Below the pieces are notes generated by a model, which was not told where the DNA came from, searched no databases, and worked only from the letters and a program-made list of their open reading frames with translations. The position numbers and the translations under genes are program-made. Below, one piece after another: positions 27,316 through 35,929 of a DNA stretch of 64,000 nucleotides. Source of the DNA: CAYLQA01 sp964385695 (GTDB lineage Bacteria > Desulfobacterota > Desulfobulbia > Desulfobulbales > Desulfurivibrionaceae); assembly GCA_964385695.1 (NCBI GenBank), contig CAYLQA010000005.1, positions 49,726 to 113,725 of the forward strand, written 5' to 3'. Every line of letters starts with the position of its first letter. Positions within the stretch are counted from its first letter, which is position 1.

Positions 27316-28122
27316 TTAGCGGCTGCTCATGCTCAGGGCGTCTTCCGGGCAGGAATTACGGCATAAGCCGCAGCCAAAGCATTGTTCGGCATTGATCGCA
27401 GCCTTAAACTCGCCGGACATTTCTTTGCTGGAAATAGCCTGAAAGTGGCAGGCCTCTTCACAGGCCCCGCAGCCTATGCAGGACTCTTCATCCACCAGAG
27501 CAACCTGCTCGCCGCGAAACATGGTTTCCACATCAATATTTAGGGTGCGCAGGCCAAGGCACTCGACAGGCTGGCAGTTGCAGATCGCGCCGATGAAGGG
27601 GGTCATCATGGTCCAGATGGTGTGCACCGCCCCATCTTGTTCCAGGGCCTCCATCTGGCTGATCGCCTCGTCCGGGGTAATGGATTCAAGCCCTTCGTCC
27701 TGGGCCAGGCCGAAATAGCCCATGTCCATTCTCTGGTACCAGGCATCCGGGGTGTAGCTTACGCTGTAACAGCAGCGATTTTCCTTTTTCATGGAGGCCC
27801 AGCGGCAGGCACAGGGCAGGCGGACAACGGTTGCGGCTTTGCCCACGATCTCGCGAATATCCTCCATGGTGACCACCTGGCCGAAATGCTCCACCTTGGC
27901 CTTGTCCACCATCTGCTTGACCAGTCGCTCGGGCAGCCGTTTTTTCTTTTGGTAAAGGGTCTCCAGCCTGCCGATGGTTTGCACCCCCTCCTCAATGGTG
28001 GCGGTGAAAAAGCCTTTGATGTAATCGCGCCGGGCAAGGTCGCTCATCAGATCCTTGGCATAGTTCTCCGCATTTTTAAACCAGATCTTGCCGTCGCCGT
28101 GCTTGGTGCAGAATTCACACAT
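27316..28122 (-). CDS. 4Fe-4S ferredoxin-like protein with large N-terminal domain
   Basis: 268 residues. The C-terminal 60 residues hold two ferredoxin clusters: CIGCGACEEACHF and CFGCGLCRNSCPEDAL. The first ~200 residues contain more cysteines (CEFC, LPCACRW, NRCCYS, ICNCQPVECLGL). I do not recognise a named family, but such proteins carry electrons in anaerobes. It follows the korAB cluster, transcribed the same way after a hairpin, so it could serve 2-oxoacid oxidation (inference). The start has only a weak GGA site. Confidence 0.7.
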   Translation of the reverse strand: MCEFCTKHGDGKIWFKNAENYAKDLMSDLARRDYIKGFFTATIEEGVQTIGRLETLYQKKKRLPERLVKQMVDKAKVEHFGQVVTMEDIREIVGKAATVVRLPCACRWASMKKENRCCYSVSYTPDAWYQRMDMGYFGLAQDEGLESITPDEAISQMEALEQDGAVHTIWTMMTPFIGAICNCQPVECLGLRTLNIDVETMFRGEQVALVDEESCIGCGACEEACHFQAISSKEMSGEFKAAINAEQCFGCGLCRNSCPEDALSMSSR

Positions 28123-28235
28123 ATGTCATTCCTAGGGAGGGATTATTCTTCATCGTTCATGACGATAAAGAGAGATTTACCAGGTAACGGCAGGGATTGC
28201 AATCGGGCCAAGAACAGCCAAAGGAGGTAAAATCA

Positions 28236-28260
28236 GGGGCCGAGTCAAGAGCCCGGCCCC
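28236..28260 (-). terminator. Terminator-like hairpin after the small gene
   Basis: On the minus strand GGGGCCG pairs with CGGCCCC around an 11-base loop, followed by a short TGATTTTA. It probably ends the korAB transcript. Confidence 0.55.
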
Positions 28261-28269
28261 TCAGCGTCG

Positions 28270-28518
28270 TTACAGTTTTTTGATGTTGTCCACCAACTGG
28301 GCAACCTGGATACCTAAAGAGACGCATTGCTTGCCCTCCATGCACTGGTCCGCCTCATCAATCTCAAGATGGGTTTGCAGATGATGGCCTTCTTTCTTGA
28401 GATCAACGACCCAGGCCCCTTTTGCCTCACTGTATTCAACATCAATGTCGATGCCGCAGATACCAATATCAGGGTAGATGGCAGTGATCTTTTCGCATAA
28501 CTCTTGTCGGTCTATCAT
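28270..28518 (-). CDS. Small conserved-looking hypothetical protein
   Basis: 82 residues, acidic, with two closely spaced cysteines (ADQCMEGKQCVSLG). GGAGGTGCACC precedes the ATG, and the gene follows korB by 23 bases, so it is in the korAB operon. The pattern DIDVEYSEAKGAWVVDL and the end LVDNIKKL suggest a compact alpha/beta fold. Function unknown; possibly a small partner of the oxidoreductase. Confidence 0.65.
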   Translation of the reverse strand: MIDRQELCEKITAIYPDIGICGIDIDVEYSEAKGAWVVDLKKEGHHLQTHLEIDEADQCMEGKQCVSLGIQVAQLVDNIKKL

Positions 28519-28541
28519 GGTGCACCTCCGTTTGGGTTTGA

Positions 28542-29399
28542 TTAATAGAATTGCGCCAGTTCCTGCTGCACTTCCTCTATGAGAAACGGCTGCTCAACAA
28601 GGGGGCCGTGCTCAAGGGGCGCGATCCCCTCTTCAAAAGATGGATGATCATTTTTGTAAAAAATTCCAGTGGGTATTTTCTTGCCCCATTCCAAGGATCT
28701 GCTAAAGGCCTTAATGCGATCTTCGGGGTCGTAATCTTGCTCAAGCTGATAGACTCGGTCCTTATACCAGTGATAGGTGTTGACCTTGTTAAAGGCGATG
28801 CAGTTTTGCAGAATGTCGATCAGGGCAAAGCCTTTATGGTTGATGGCCGCCTTGATCATCTCCTTTAAAAAGGGCAGGCCCGAGGCACCGGCAAATCCGC
28901 GGGCCACAAAGCCGCAGTCTAAGGAGATTGCCAGGGCCAGGGGATTGAGTTGCTCAGCCAAGGAGCCGAATGGTTGCGTCTTGCTCTTGGTTTTTTTTCT
29001 GCTCGTGGGCGAGGCCTGGCCGCGGGTGAGGCCGAATATCTGGTTGTTGTGCACCAGCATGGTCACGTTGATATTGCGGCGTATGGCATGGACAAGATGA
29101 TTTACCCCAGCCCCGTAACAGTCGCCATCCCCGGCAACGGCCAGCACATGCATGGCATGATTGGCCAATTTGAGGCCCGTTGCCACGGGCAGGGCCCTGC
29201 CGTGCAGCCCGTGAAAGGCATTGCATTTTATATAGTGCGGCAGCTTTGCCCCCTGGCCCATGCCGGAGACAATGGTGAACTGATGCGGGGCAATGTCCAT
29301 TTCCCCCATTGTCCTTTTCAGGGTATTGAGGATGGAAAAATTTCCACATCCTTGGCACCAGGCAGGTGCTTGCCCTTTATATTCCTGAAAGCCGATCAT
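28542..29399 (-). CDS. korB: 2-oxoacid:acceptor oxidoreductase beta subunit
   Basis: 285 residues from ATG 29399, which has AGGTGAG ahead; longer upstream frames are not used because they overlap korA further. Thiamine diphosphate site: WCQGCGNFSILNTL at the start, GDGDCYGAGVNHLVHA and NNQIFGLTRGQASPTS (Mg/ThDP loop). It oxidises a 2-oxoacid (2-oxoglutarate or branched-chain type) to the acyl-CoA with ferredoxin. It overlaps korA by 23 bases. The exact substrate cannot be told from the sequence. Confidence 0.85.
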   Translation of the reverse strand: MIGFQEYKGQAPAWCQGCGNFSILNTLKRTMGEMDIAPHQFTIVSGMGQGAKLPHYIKCNAFHGLHGRALPVATGLKLANHAMHVLAVAGDGDCYGAGVNHLVHAIRRNINVTMLVHNNQIFGLTRGQASPTSRKKTKSKTQPFGSLAEQLNPLALAISLDCGFVARGFAGASGLPFLKEMIKAAINHKGFALIDILQNCIAFNKVNTYHWYKDRVYQLEQDYDPEDRIKAFSRSLEWGKKIPTGIFYKNDHPSFEEGIAPLEHGPLVEQPFLIEEVQQELAQFY

Positions 29400-31107
29400 G
29401 GATCTCACCTGTGAGCGAATCAAGGTCAAATGGCCGCCCGTCATATTTATGGATCTGCCGGCTGCATTTAAAGCCGGTTTCCCCGTGCAACAGATGGGCA
29501 AATTGGCCGGTGGCATTGTTCTCGATACAGAGAGTCTGCGCAGCCTGCTTGAGCAGGCTCAGATAGTCGAACTCTTCAGTTGACGGGAAGGGATACACCT
29601 CACTGAAGTGGAGCATGCCAATGGAACACTCATTTCTGAGATGCTCAATGGCCTCTTTCAGCACCCCGTATGTCGAGCCAAAGCCAACCAGCAGAACCTC
29701 GGCCTGCTCTGCACCATAGAACGTAGGCGGGGAAATTTCCTGCCTGAGCTTGGGCATCTTTTTGTCGAGCCTTTTACGCATCATCGTCTTTCTGGTCCGG
29801 CTGTCTTCAATGATATGGCCCTCGGCATCATGCTCGTCGCTGTCCGCAACAACAAGGTGCACGGATGCCCCAGGGATGGCCAGGGGGGAAACACCCTTTT
29901 CTTGGTCAGCATAGCGTTGGTATTCGGCTAGGCTGCTTAACTTGTCCCGCCGCAGGCGAAAATCTTCATTGAGCAGTCTGGATGTGTCAAAATCAGCAGA
30001 GGTCCATTCGCTTTCCCCCAGGTATTGATCCGAAAGGATGATCACCGGGATCTGGTATTTCTCCGCCAGATGAAAGGCCTTGTTGGTCAGGGAAAAGGCC
30101 TGTTCCGGGCTGCCCGGGGCAAACACCACCCTGGGGAACTCGCCATGGCCGCCATGGATAACAAAGAGCAGATCACTTTGCTCGGTCCGGCTCGGCATGC
30201 CGGTGGCCGGGCCGGGGCGCTGCACCTCGGCGATCACCAATGGGGTTTCCGTCATTCCGGCAAGGGAGAGGCTTTCGCTCATCAGGGCAAACCCGCCGCC
30301 AGAGGTGGCAGTCATGGCGCGAACTCCACCGTACGATGCACCAAGGGCCATGTTGATGGCAGCGATCTCATCCTCTGCCTGCTCGACAACAAGCCCATGT
30401 TTTTTTGCCTGTGCAGCCAGGTACACCATGATGTCCGTGGAGGGGGGCATGGGATAGGCTGCGTAAAATTTGCAGCCGCTCAAGAGGGCGCCCAAGCCGA
30501 TTGCCTGGTTACCGTTGAGCAACAGGGAATTGTGATTAGGTCCGCCCGTAGCAGGGAGTGTTGCCCGATTCGGAAATTCCTGTATCACATAATCAAATGC
30601 GGCTTGGGCAACCGTCAAATTAGTGGCAATGACTGCCTGATCCTTTTGGGGGAGAAAGTCGGCCATGATTTCGGCAAACATATTGAGGTTGAGATCTAAC
30701 AGGCCAAGCACTGCACCCATCGCCGCAGAGTTTATCATGACTTGCGGCACCATCATTTCCTCGGTGATGTTCATTAAAGGTACATTTAGAAATTTTTGGC
30801 CTTGAAAGGTCTTCCGGCAGATGTCTGCATCATAAAGAATTATGCCGTTTCGGGTGAGATCGCCGTGGTGTATATCCACACTGTTTTGGTCAAAGGCCAG
30901 AACAAGATCCACCCGGCCGCGCGAGGCGCTCAGCGGATGATCCGCAAGGCGGATTTGATAAAAATTATGGCCGCCACTGATGCGGGACATGGTGTCCTGG
31001 TGAGTAAAGACATGAAAGCCGGCCCGGGTAAAATACTTCGCCAGCACCCTGCCGATAAGTTGCAGGCCCCGGCCAGCCTCGCCACCGATACGAATGGTGT
31101 ACTCCAT
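29377..31107 (-). CDS. korA: 2-oxoacid:acceptor oxidoreductase alpha subunit (gamma-alpha fusion)
   Basis: 576 residues. The first ~190 residues are the gamma domain (GGEAGRGLQLIGRVLAKYF, ISGGHNFYQIRL); the remainder is the alpha subunit with NGNQAIGLGALLSGCKFYAAYPMPPSTD (pyrimidine-binding) and SGGGFALMSESLSLAGMTETP. This fusion is typical of KorA/VorB-like enzymes of anaerobes. GGAGGGATCGC precedes the ATG. Cotranscribed with korB. A palindrome lies upstream at 31182-31207. Confidence 0.9.
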   Translation of the reverse strand: MEYTIRIGGEAGRGLQLIGRVLAKYFTRAGFHVFTHQDTMSRISGGHNFYQIRLADHPLSASRGRVDLVLAFDQNSVDIHHGDLTRNGIILYDADICRKTFQGQKFLNVPLMNITEEMMVPQVMINSAAMGAVLGLLDLNLNMFAEIMADFLPQKDQAVIATNLTVAQAAFDYVIQEFPNRATLPATGGPNHNSLLLNGNQAIGLGALLSGCKFYAAYPMPPSTDIMVYLAAQAKKHGLVVEQAEDEIAAINMALGASYGGVRAMTATSGGGFALMSESLSLAGMTETPLVIAEVQRPGPATGMPSRTEQSDLLFVIHGGHGEFPRVVFAPGSPEQAFSLTNKAFHLAEKYQIPVIILSDQYLGESEWTSADFDTSRLLNEDFRLRRDKLSSLAEYQRYADQEKGVSPLAIPGASVHLVVADSDEHDAEGHIIEDSRTRKTMMRKRLDKKMPKLRQEISPPTFYGAEQAEVLLVGFGSTYGVLKEAIEHLRNECSIGMLHFSEVYPFPSTEEFDYLSLLKQAAQTLCIENNATGQFAHLLHGETGFKCSRQIHKYDGRPFDLDSLTGEIHDRLSGI

Positions 31108-31181
31108 GCGATCCCTCCACCTGGCAACGTGTCAGAACAGGGCTTCTCCGCCAGCTCCGCGTACTCTGTTGAGGTGCAATT

Positions 31182-31207
31182 ATGATAACGGATTATACTA
31201 TTATCAT
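31182..31207 (-). promoter_or_regulatory. Candidate operator around a -10 box upstream of korA
   Basis: ATGATAA (31182-31188) and TTATCAT (31201-31207) are inverted repeats with a 12-base centre that contains TATAAT on the minus strand. The korA ATG is 75 bases downstream. A good -35 box is absent, which fits a regulated promoter. Low confidence. Confidence 0.35.
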
Positions 31208-31436
31208 GTTAGGGTCCCCGGGTGAAAGTCAAACAAAAATCTGCCTCCCATCCCCCTGCAGTTATGTTCTCCGGCAAGGTAGGGCTGGACTTGTTCCTGT
31301 GACCTTGCGGGCCTGAAAGGCGCTACGGGCGCTGGGAACCGGAGCCTTCATCCTTGGTTTCCGCTTGACAGCCCGGAAGAGGGGCCGATAGGCTGAGTTG
31401 AGGGACACCATCCTTATCAAAAACAAGGTTGGACTT

Positions 31437-32822
31437 ATGCATCCACAAGAGGCAGGTAACGGCGGGGGGGCAACCAAAAATGTTATCATCATGGGGGCTG
31501 CCGGCCGGGATTTTCACAATTTCAATCTCTGTTTTAAGGATGATCCCCGTTATCGGGTGATCGCCTTTACGGCGGCGCAGATTCCCGCCATTGCCGACCG
31601 CCTCTTTCCTCCAGCCTTGGCCGGTTCTCTCTATCCGGCCGGAATCCCAATCTTCCCGGAAGAGCAACTCGTCGACCTCATTCGTCGGCAGCGGGTGGAC
31701 CTGGTTGCCTTTTCCTACAGCGATCTGGCCCATGTGGAGGTGATGCATCTCGCCGCTATTGTGACGGCGGCAGGGGCCGATTTTATCCTGATCGGCAACA
31801 AACGCACCATGCTCGAAGCCAGAAAACCGGTGCTGGCCGTCTGCGGTGTCCGGACCGGCTGCGGTAAGTCACAGACCACCCGCAGGGTGTGCGAGATCGT
31901 CAGGGAACTCGGGCACAGGGTGGTGGTGGTCCGTCATCCCATGCCATACGGGGATCTCAAGGAACAGGTGGCGCAGCGGTTCTCCTCCTATGAGGATTTC
32001 CGTACATACCGCTGCACCATTGAGGAGCGGGAGGAGTACGAACCGCTGGTGGAGCAGGGCATTACGGTTTTTGGCGGCCTGGATTTTTCCAGAATTCTGG
32101 AGGCGGCGGAGGCCGAGGCCGACGTCATCGTATGGGACGGCGGCAATAACGACACCCCTTTTTTTTGTCCCGACATCCATATCGTTGTTTTCGACCCGCT
32201 CCGAGCCGGGCATGAACTCCTCTACTATCCTGGGGAAACAAACATGCTGCTGGCGGACATCGCCGTCATCAATAAGGTGAACACCGCCCCGGCCGAAAAG
32301 GTGGAACGGGTCAGGCAAAACATCCGGCAGCACAATGCTGGCGCCACAATCGTTTTGGCGGAATCCCCCTTCCTGGTCAGCCGACCCGCTGCCATCCGAG
32401 GCAAACGGGTGCTGGTTGTGGAGGATGGCCCCAGCCTCACCCATGGCGAGATGGAATACGGCGCAGGGGAGCTTGCCGCCAGAAAGTATGAGGCGGATGA
32501 GGTGGTCGATCCACGCCCCTATGCCACGGGATCGATCAAGGAAACCTTTCACCGTTACCCCCATATCGGCCCCGTGCTTCCGACCATGGGCTACGGCCGG
32601 GAACAGATTTATGAGCTGGAGCAGACCATCAACCGGAGCGGTTGCGACCTGGTCCTCTTCGCGACCCCCATCCACCTTCCCCGGTTGCTGAGCGTTCGTC
32701 TCCCGACCATGCGGGTGCGCTACGAATATTGCGATCACGGCCAGCCATCCCTAAAAGAGGTCTTGGTCAAAATCCTGCGGGAGAAGGGAGTGCGGAAGAG
32801 GGAAGGAGAGGAGAGGATATGA
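31437..32822 (+). CDS. cpgS-like P-loop NTPase (2,3-diphosphoglycerate synthetase-like)
   Basis: 461 residues from ATG 31437. The N-terminal segment VIIMGAAGRDFHNFNLCFK is typical of cyclic 2,3-diphosphoglycerate synthetase homologues, and the Walker A loop is VCGVRTGCGKSQTTRRV. In bacteria such genes occur next to carbamate kinase, and this one overlaps arcC by four bases (ATGA). The true activity in bacteria is not known. A TTG 39 bases further upstream is possible; the start is uncertain. Confidence 0.75.
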   Translation: MHPQEAGNGGGATKNVIIMGAAGRDFHNFNLCFKDDPRYRVIAFTAAQIPAIADRLFPPALAGSLYPAGIPIFPEEQLVDLIRRQRVDLVAFSYSDLAHVEVMHLAAIVTAAGADFILIGNKRTMLEARKPVLAVCGVRTGCGKSQTTRRVCEIVRELGHRVVVVRHPMPYGDLKEQVAQRFSSYEDFRTYRCTIEEREEYEPLVEQGITVFGGLDFSRILEAAEAEADVIVWDGGNNDTPFFCPDIHIVVFDPLRAGHELLYYPGETNMLLADIAVINKVNTAPAEKVERVRQNIRQHNAGATIVLAESPFLVSRPAAIRGKRVLVVEDGPSLTHGEMEYGAGELAARKYEADEVVDPRPYATGSIKETFHRYPHIGPVLPTMGYGREQIYELEQTINRSGCDLVLFATPIHLPRLLSVRLPTMRVRYEYCDHGQPSLKEVLVKILREKGVRKREGEERI

Positions 32823-33787
32823 GCGCAGCTAGAGAAGTCGACACCCCTGCCGAGAAAAAGGAGATTTTGTTGGTGGCTCTCGGCGGCAATGCCTTGATCC
32901 GCAAAGGCAGGCAGGCCAGCGCGGCAGAGCAGTTTGCCGCCCTGCAGCTGCCCATGCGCCAGATCGCTGAACTCTCTAGCCACTATCGTATTATCATCAC
33001 CCATGGCAACGGTCCCCAGGTCGGCAACCTTCTACTCCAGCAGGAGTGTTGCGATGCGGTTCCCAGGCTGCCTCTGGAGATTCTGGTGGCCCAGACCCAA
33101 GGCCAGATCGGCTACATGATCGAGTCGACCCTGGACAGCGAACTGATGGAACTCGGTATGAGCAAATACCTTGTCAGTCTGCTCAGCTATGTGGTGGTGG
33201 ACCCTAAGGATCCGGCCTTTGCCAAGCCCTCCAAGCCCATCGGCCCGGTCTACTCAAAAAAGAGCGCAGCCAACCTGCCCTTTGTCACCGGCAAAACCGC
33301 TAAGGGCTACCGACGGCTGGTCGCCTCCCCCCTTCCTGTGACCATTGTGGAGAAAAAGGAGATCAAGCGCCTCATTGATCTCGATTTCATCGTCATCTGT
33401 TGCGGCGGCGGAGGGATTCCGGTCATCCGGCAGGGGAGAAAGTTTCACGGGGTGGACGCCGTGGTGGACAAGGACCTGGCCAGCGCCAAGCTGGCCGAGG
33501 AGTTGGGGGTGGACCTCTTCCTCATGGCCACCGATGTGGCCGGGGCCTACCATGATTTCGGCACAGAGGGGCAGGAACTTTTGCACCGCCTCACTCCCGA
33601 GCAGGCCGAGCGTTATCTTGCGGCAGGCCACTTCGCCCCCGGTTCCATGGGCCCGAAGGTCGAGGCGGCCCTGGAGTTTGTCCGGGCCGGCGGGCAACAG
33701 GCCATGATCACCTCCATCGAGGCCATAGGCCAGGCAATCGCCGGCCGGGCCGGGACCCTCATCGCTGCTCAGCCTCCCCGTTCCTGA
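32819..33787 (+). CDS. arcC: Carbamate kinase
   Basis: 322 residues. Carbamate kinase makes ATP from carbamoyl phosphate. Signatures: LVALGGNALIRKGRQ at the start, THGNGPQVGNLLLQQE, VICCGGGGIPVIR near residue 200, and GVDAVVDKDLASAKLAEELG, with GSMGPKVEAALEF at the end. The start ATG overlaps the cpgS-like stop by four bases, with GGAGAGGAG ahead. It sits between the cpgS-like gene and an ornithine cyclodeaminase, which suggests arginine/ornithine or carbamoyl-phosphate catabolism. Confidence 0.95.
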   Translation: MSAAREVDTPAEKKEILLVALGGNALIRKGRQASAAEQFAALQLPMRQIAELSSHYRIIITHGNGPQVGNLLLQQECCDAVPRLPLEILVAQTQGQIGYMIESTLDSELMELGMSKYLVSLLSYVVVDPKDPAFAKPSKPIGPVYSKKSAANLPFVTGKTAKGYRRLVASPLPVTIVEKKEIKRLIDLDFIVICCGGGGIPVIRQGRKFHGVDAVVDKDLASAKLAEELGVDLFLMATDVAGAYHDFGTEGQELLHRLTPEQAERYLAAGHFAPGSMGPKVEAALEFVRAGGQQAMITSIEAIGQAIAGRAGTLIAAQPPRS

Positions 33788-33788
33788 G

Positions 33789-33892
33789 TAAGCGTTCACA
33801 GGGACCGAATCTGCTTTGTCATCGGCCTGTCCGCATAGCTGGCTATAGCGTCCAGACCTCTTCCGTGCATCTCCGGCCCCTGTGAGCGCTTA
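33789..33892. repeat. 104-bp element flanked by 15-bp inverted repeats
   Basis: TAAGCGTTCACAGGG (33789-33803) is complementary to CCCTGTGAGCGCTTA (33878-33892) with one mismatch. The centre also has ATAGC/GCTAT symmetry (33836-33847). It lies between arcC and the ornithine cyclodeaminase gene, which converge. It may be an interspersed repeat or a structured RNA; no T-run is seen. Confidence 0.5.
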
Positions 33893-33925
33893 CGAAACTT
33901 GAGTGCCACCTGAACGAGTGGTTCC

Positions 33926-35038
33926 TTACCCCCGTGATTGGTTATGTTCCTCAAGGCCCCTGGTCAGGGTGACCACAAAATCCTGGACATTGGTGAGGAT
34001 CGAGCGTGCCGTCAGAGAGCCGCGGTTGGCCAGCTTGGTCACCACGAACTCCGACATATCCACGGTATAGAAAAAGACGGGCCGCACCTGTCCTTCTTTC
34101 GTCACTCGGTATGAAGGAACCATGTTGCCCGTGGCAATGGCGTGGAGTTGGCTGGCCAGGGCCATCACCGTGGTCGCCCGCTGGGCCAGGCCCCGCATCT
34201 GGTCCTGGGCCTGGTACACATCGGCGACCACCTGGGGCAGGGGGCCATCATCCCGAATGGAGCCTGCCAGGACATAGGGGATGGACCTGTGCACCAGGGC
34301 CTGGATGATCCCCTCTTTGATGAGACCTTGACGCACAGCCCTGTCAATGGAGCCTGCAGCCCTGATCCGGTTGATGGTGTCCAGATGGTTGTAATGGCCG
34401 AGAGGCGAACTCTGCTTGAGGTAGATCTCCTGCCCCAGCGCGGTCCCGTAGAGAGAACCCTCGAGGTCGTGCACCGCCAGTCCATTGCCGGCCAGCAGCC
34501 CATGGACATAGCCGTTTTCAATGAGCCGGATAAGGCCCAGGCGGGTATCCCGGTCAAAGACCACCGCCGGTCCCAGGACCCAGAGGATAAAGCCGTTCCG
34601 GCGTTCAAATTTGAGCAGGTCATAGAGCTCGTCATAATCGATGGAGAAGGAGGACTCTCTGGTGATGCGGCTGCGGAAGACGAACTTCTCCGAGGGGCGC
34701 TCGCCTGCGGCAAAGCCATCAGGGTAGACGAAGATACCGTCTTCGCCGTTTTCACGTCTGCCGCAGGCCACAAGATCACCCGCCTTGAGATGCCTGGGTT
34801 CCTTTGCCTGGAGAACATCGTCCTCACCCCAGACCACGGCGCAATCCATCCTCGATTCCTCAAGGAGACACCACTCCCCCTGGCGCAGCTGAAAGTACTC
34901 CGGGTAGATCGTGGTGGCATGGTAGTTCTCCGGCAAGACCCCGGGCTGGCTCACCTTGCGGAAGGTCACGCACGGCGCCTGGGAGAACTGTGGCTGAGTA
35001 AAATCCGGTGGCCTGTACTGGGGAAGGGCAAAGGGCAT
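33926..35038 (-). CDS. TIGR00300/ArgZ-type ornithine cyclodeaminase
   Basis: 370 residues from ATG 35038, which has AAGGTGAAG at the right distance; a GTG 39 bases upstream opens the longer frame. It matches the LOR/SDH-related ornithine cyclodeaminase of archaea and some bacteria (TIGR00300), which forms proline from ornithine. Features: SIDYDELYDLLKFERRNGF, an NAD-type stretch NGFILWVLGPAVVFDRDTR, and HDLEGSLYGTALG. It is convergent with arcC. Exact reaction is inferred from the family. Confidence 0.75.
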   Translation of the reverse strand: MPFALPQYRPPDFTQPQFSQAPCVTFRKVSQPGVLPENYHATTIYPEYFQLRQGEWCLLEESRMDCAVVWGEDDVLQAKEPRHLKAGDLVACGRRENGEDGIFVYPDGFAAGERPSEKFVFRSRITRESSFSIDYDELYDLLKFERRNGFILWVLGPAVVFDRDTRLGLIRLIENGYVHGLLAGNGLAVHDLEGSLYGTALGQEIYLKQSSPLGHYNHLDTINRIRAAGSIDRAVRQGLIKEGIIQALVHRSIPYVLAGSIRDDGPLPQVVADVYQAQDQMRGLAQRATTVMALASQLHAIATGNMVPSYRVTKEGQVRPVFFYTVDMSEFVVTKLANRGSLTARSILTNVQDFVVTLTRGLEEHNQSRG

Positions 35039-35386
35039 CGACTTCACCTTTGAAACAGTTTCATAAGTTATTCCCACAAGAGGGAAGGCAATCCCAGTAT
35101 ACCATCACGCGTCATTGCCTAGCAGGGAAAACCTGTTTAAGGCATATTTGTGCTTGGGGCGTGTTTCTTATCTTGTCGGAATTGCGTGGGTTATTTCCTG
35201 TCTGTATAATAGTTTGACAAAGCGTATAATTCTTGCCGTAATAAGATATTGCAACCCCATGCATGAGATAGGCACCCTGGGCAGATGTACCCTGCATGTG
35301 GTGAATTTCCGCATGGCGCCACGGGGAAGGCCTTTTCCTGCCCTGCCGTTTTGGCATAAATTCAAAAAGAGAGTGAAGGAGGGAGT

Positions 35387-35674
35387 ATGGCAACGTATAT
35401 AATTTTGAGTCGATTTTCACCCGATGCCTTTTCGGATCCCAAAGATTTCAAGAAACTTGCCGGCACGGTGTCCAAGAAGATCAAAAAACAATGCAAAGAC
35501 GTCGCCTGGAAGGGAAGCTACGCTACCATGGGCCGCTTTGATGTGGTCGATATCGTGGAGGCGGAGGATATCGCCCAGATCGAAAAGGTGGCAATGCTTA
35601 TCCAGTCCTACGGTCACTCGACAACCGAAACGCTGGTTGCAACGGACTGGGAGGAGTTTCTCGCAAGGCTCTGA
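35387..35674 (+). CDS. GYD domain protein
   Basis: 95 residues, an alpha/beta single-domain protein with YATMGRFDVVDIVEAED as family signature and TETLVATDWEEF near the end. GYD proteins are widespread in bacteria; their role is unknown. GGAGGGAGT precedes the ATG. A TTGACA box lies at 35214-35219 with a weak CGTAAT 17 bases later, a possible promoter. A terminator follows at 35703. Confidence 0.75.
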   Translation: MATYIILSRFSPDAFSDPKDFKKLAGTVSKKIKKQCKDVAWKGSYATMGRFDVVDIVEAEDIAQIEKVAMLIQSYGHSTTETLVATDWEEFLARL

Positions 35675-35702
35675 TTCTCTTTGGCCGCGGAAGAAACTTA
35701 AG

Positions 35703-35740
35703 AATCCCCTCTTGGCTGGCCCAGAGGGGATTTTCTTTTT
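35703..35740 (+). terminator. Intrinsic terminator after the GYD gene
   Basis: AATCCCCTCT (35703-35712) pairs with AGAGGGGATT (35723-35732), followed by TTCTTTTTAT. Confidence 0.85.
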
Positions 35741-35929
35741 ATAATCAGAGGATTATGGTATCGCCCCTGTTTTCAGCTTTCAAGATAAGAGGCCCTTATG
35801 AAAAGGTTATTCTGCTCCTCATCTCATGCGGGCCAAGCCCAGAGCAACTGTTCGAGACGGCCGAATTCGAGGTGCTGCAAACCAGACAGGGGAAAAGTGG
35901 AGCAGCTCAGGGGAAGTAGGGGAAGATGG

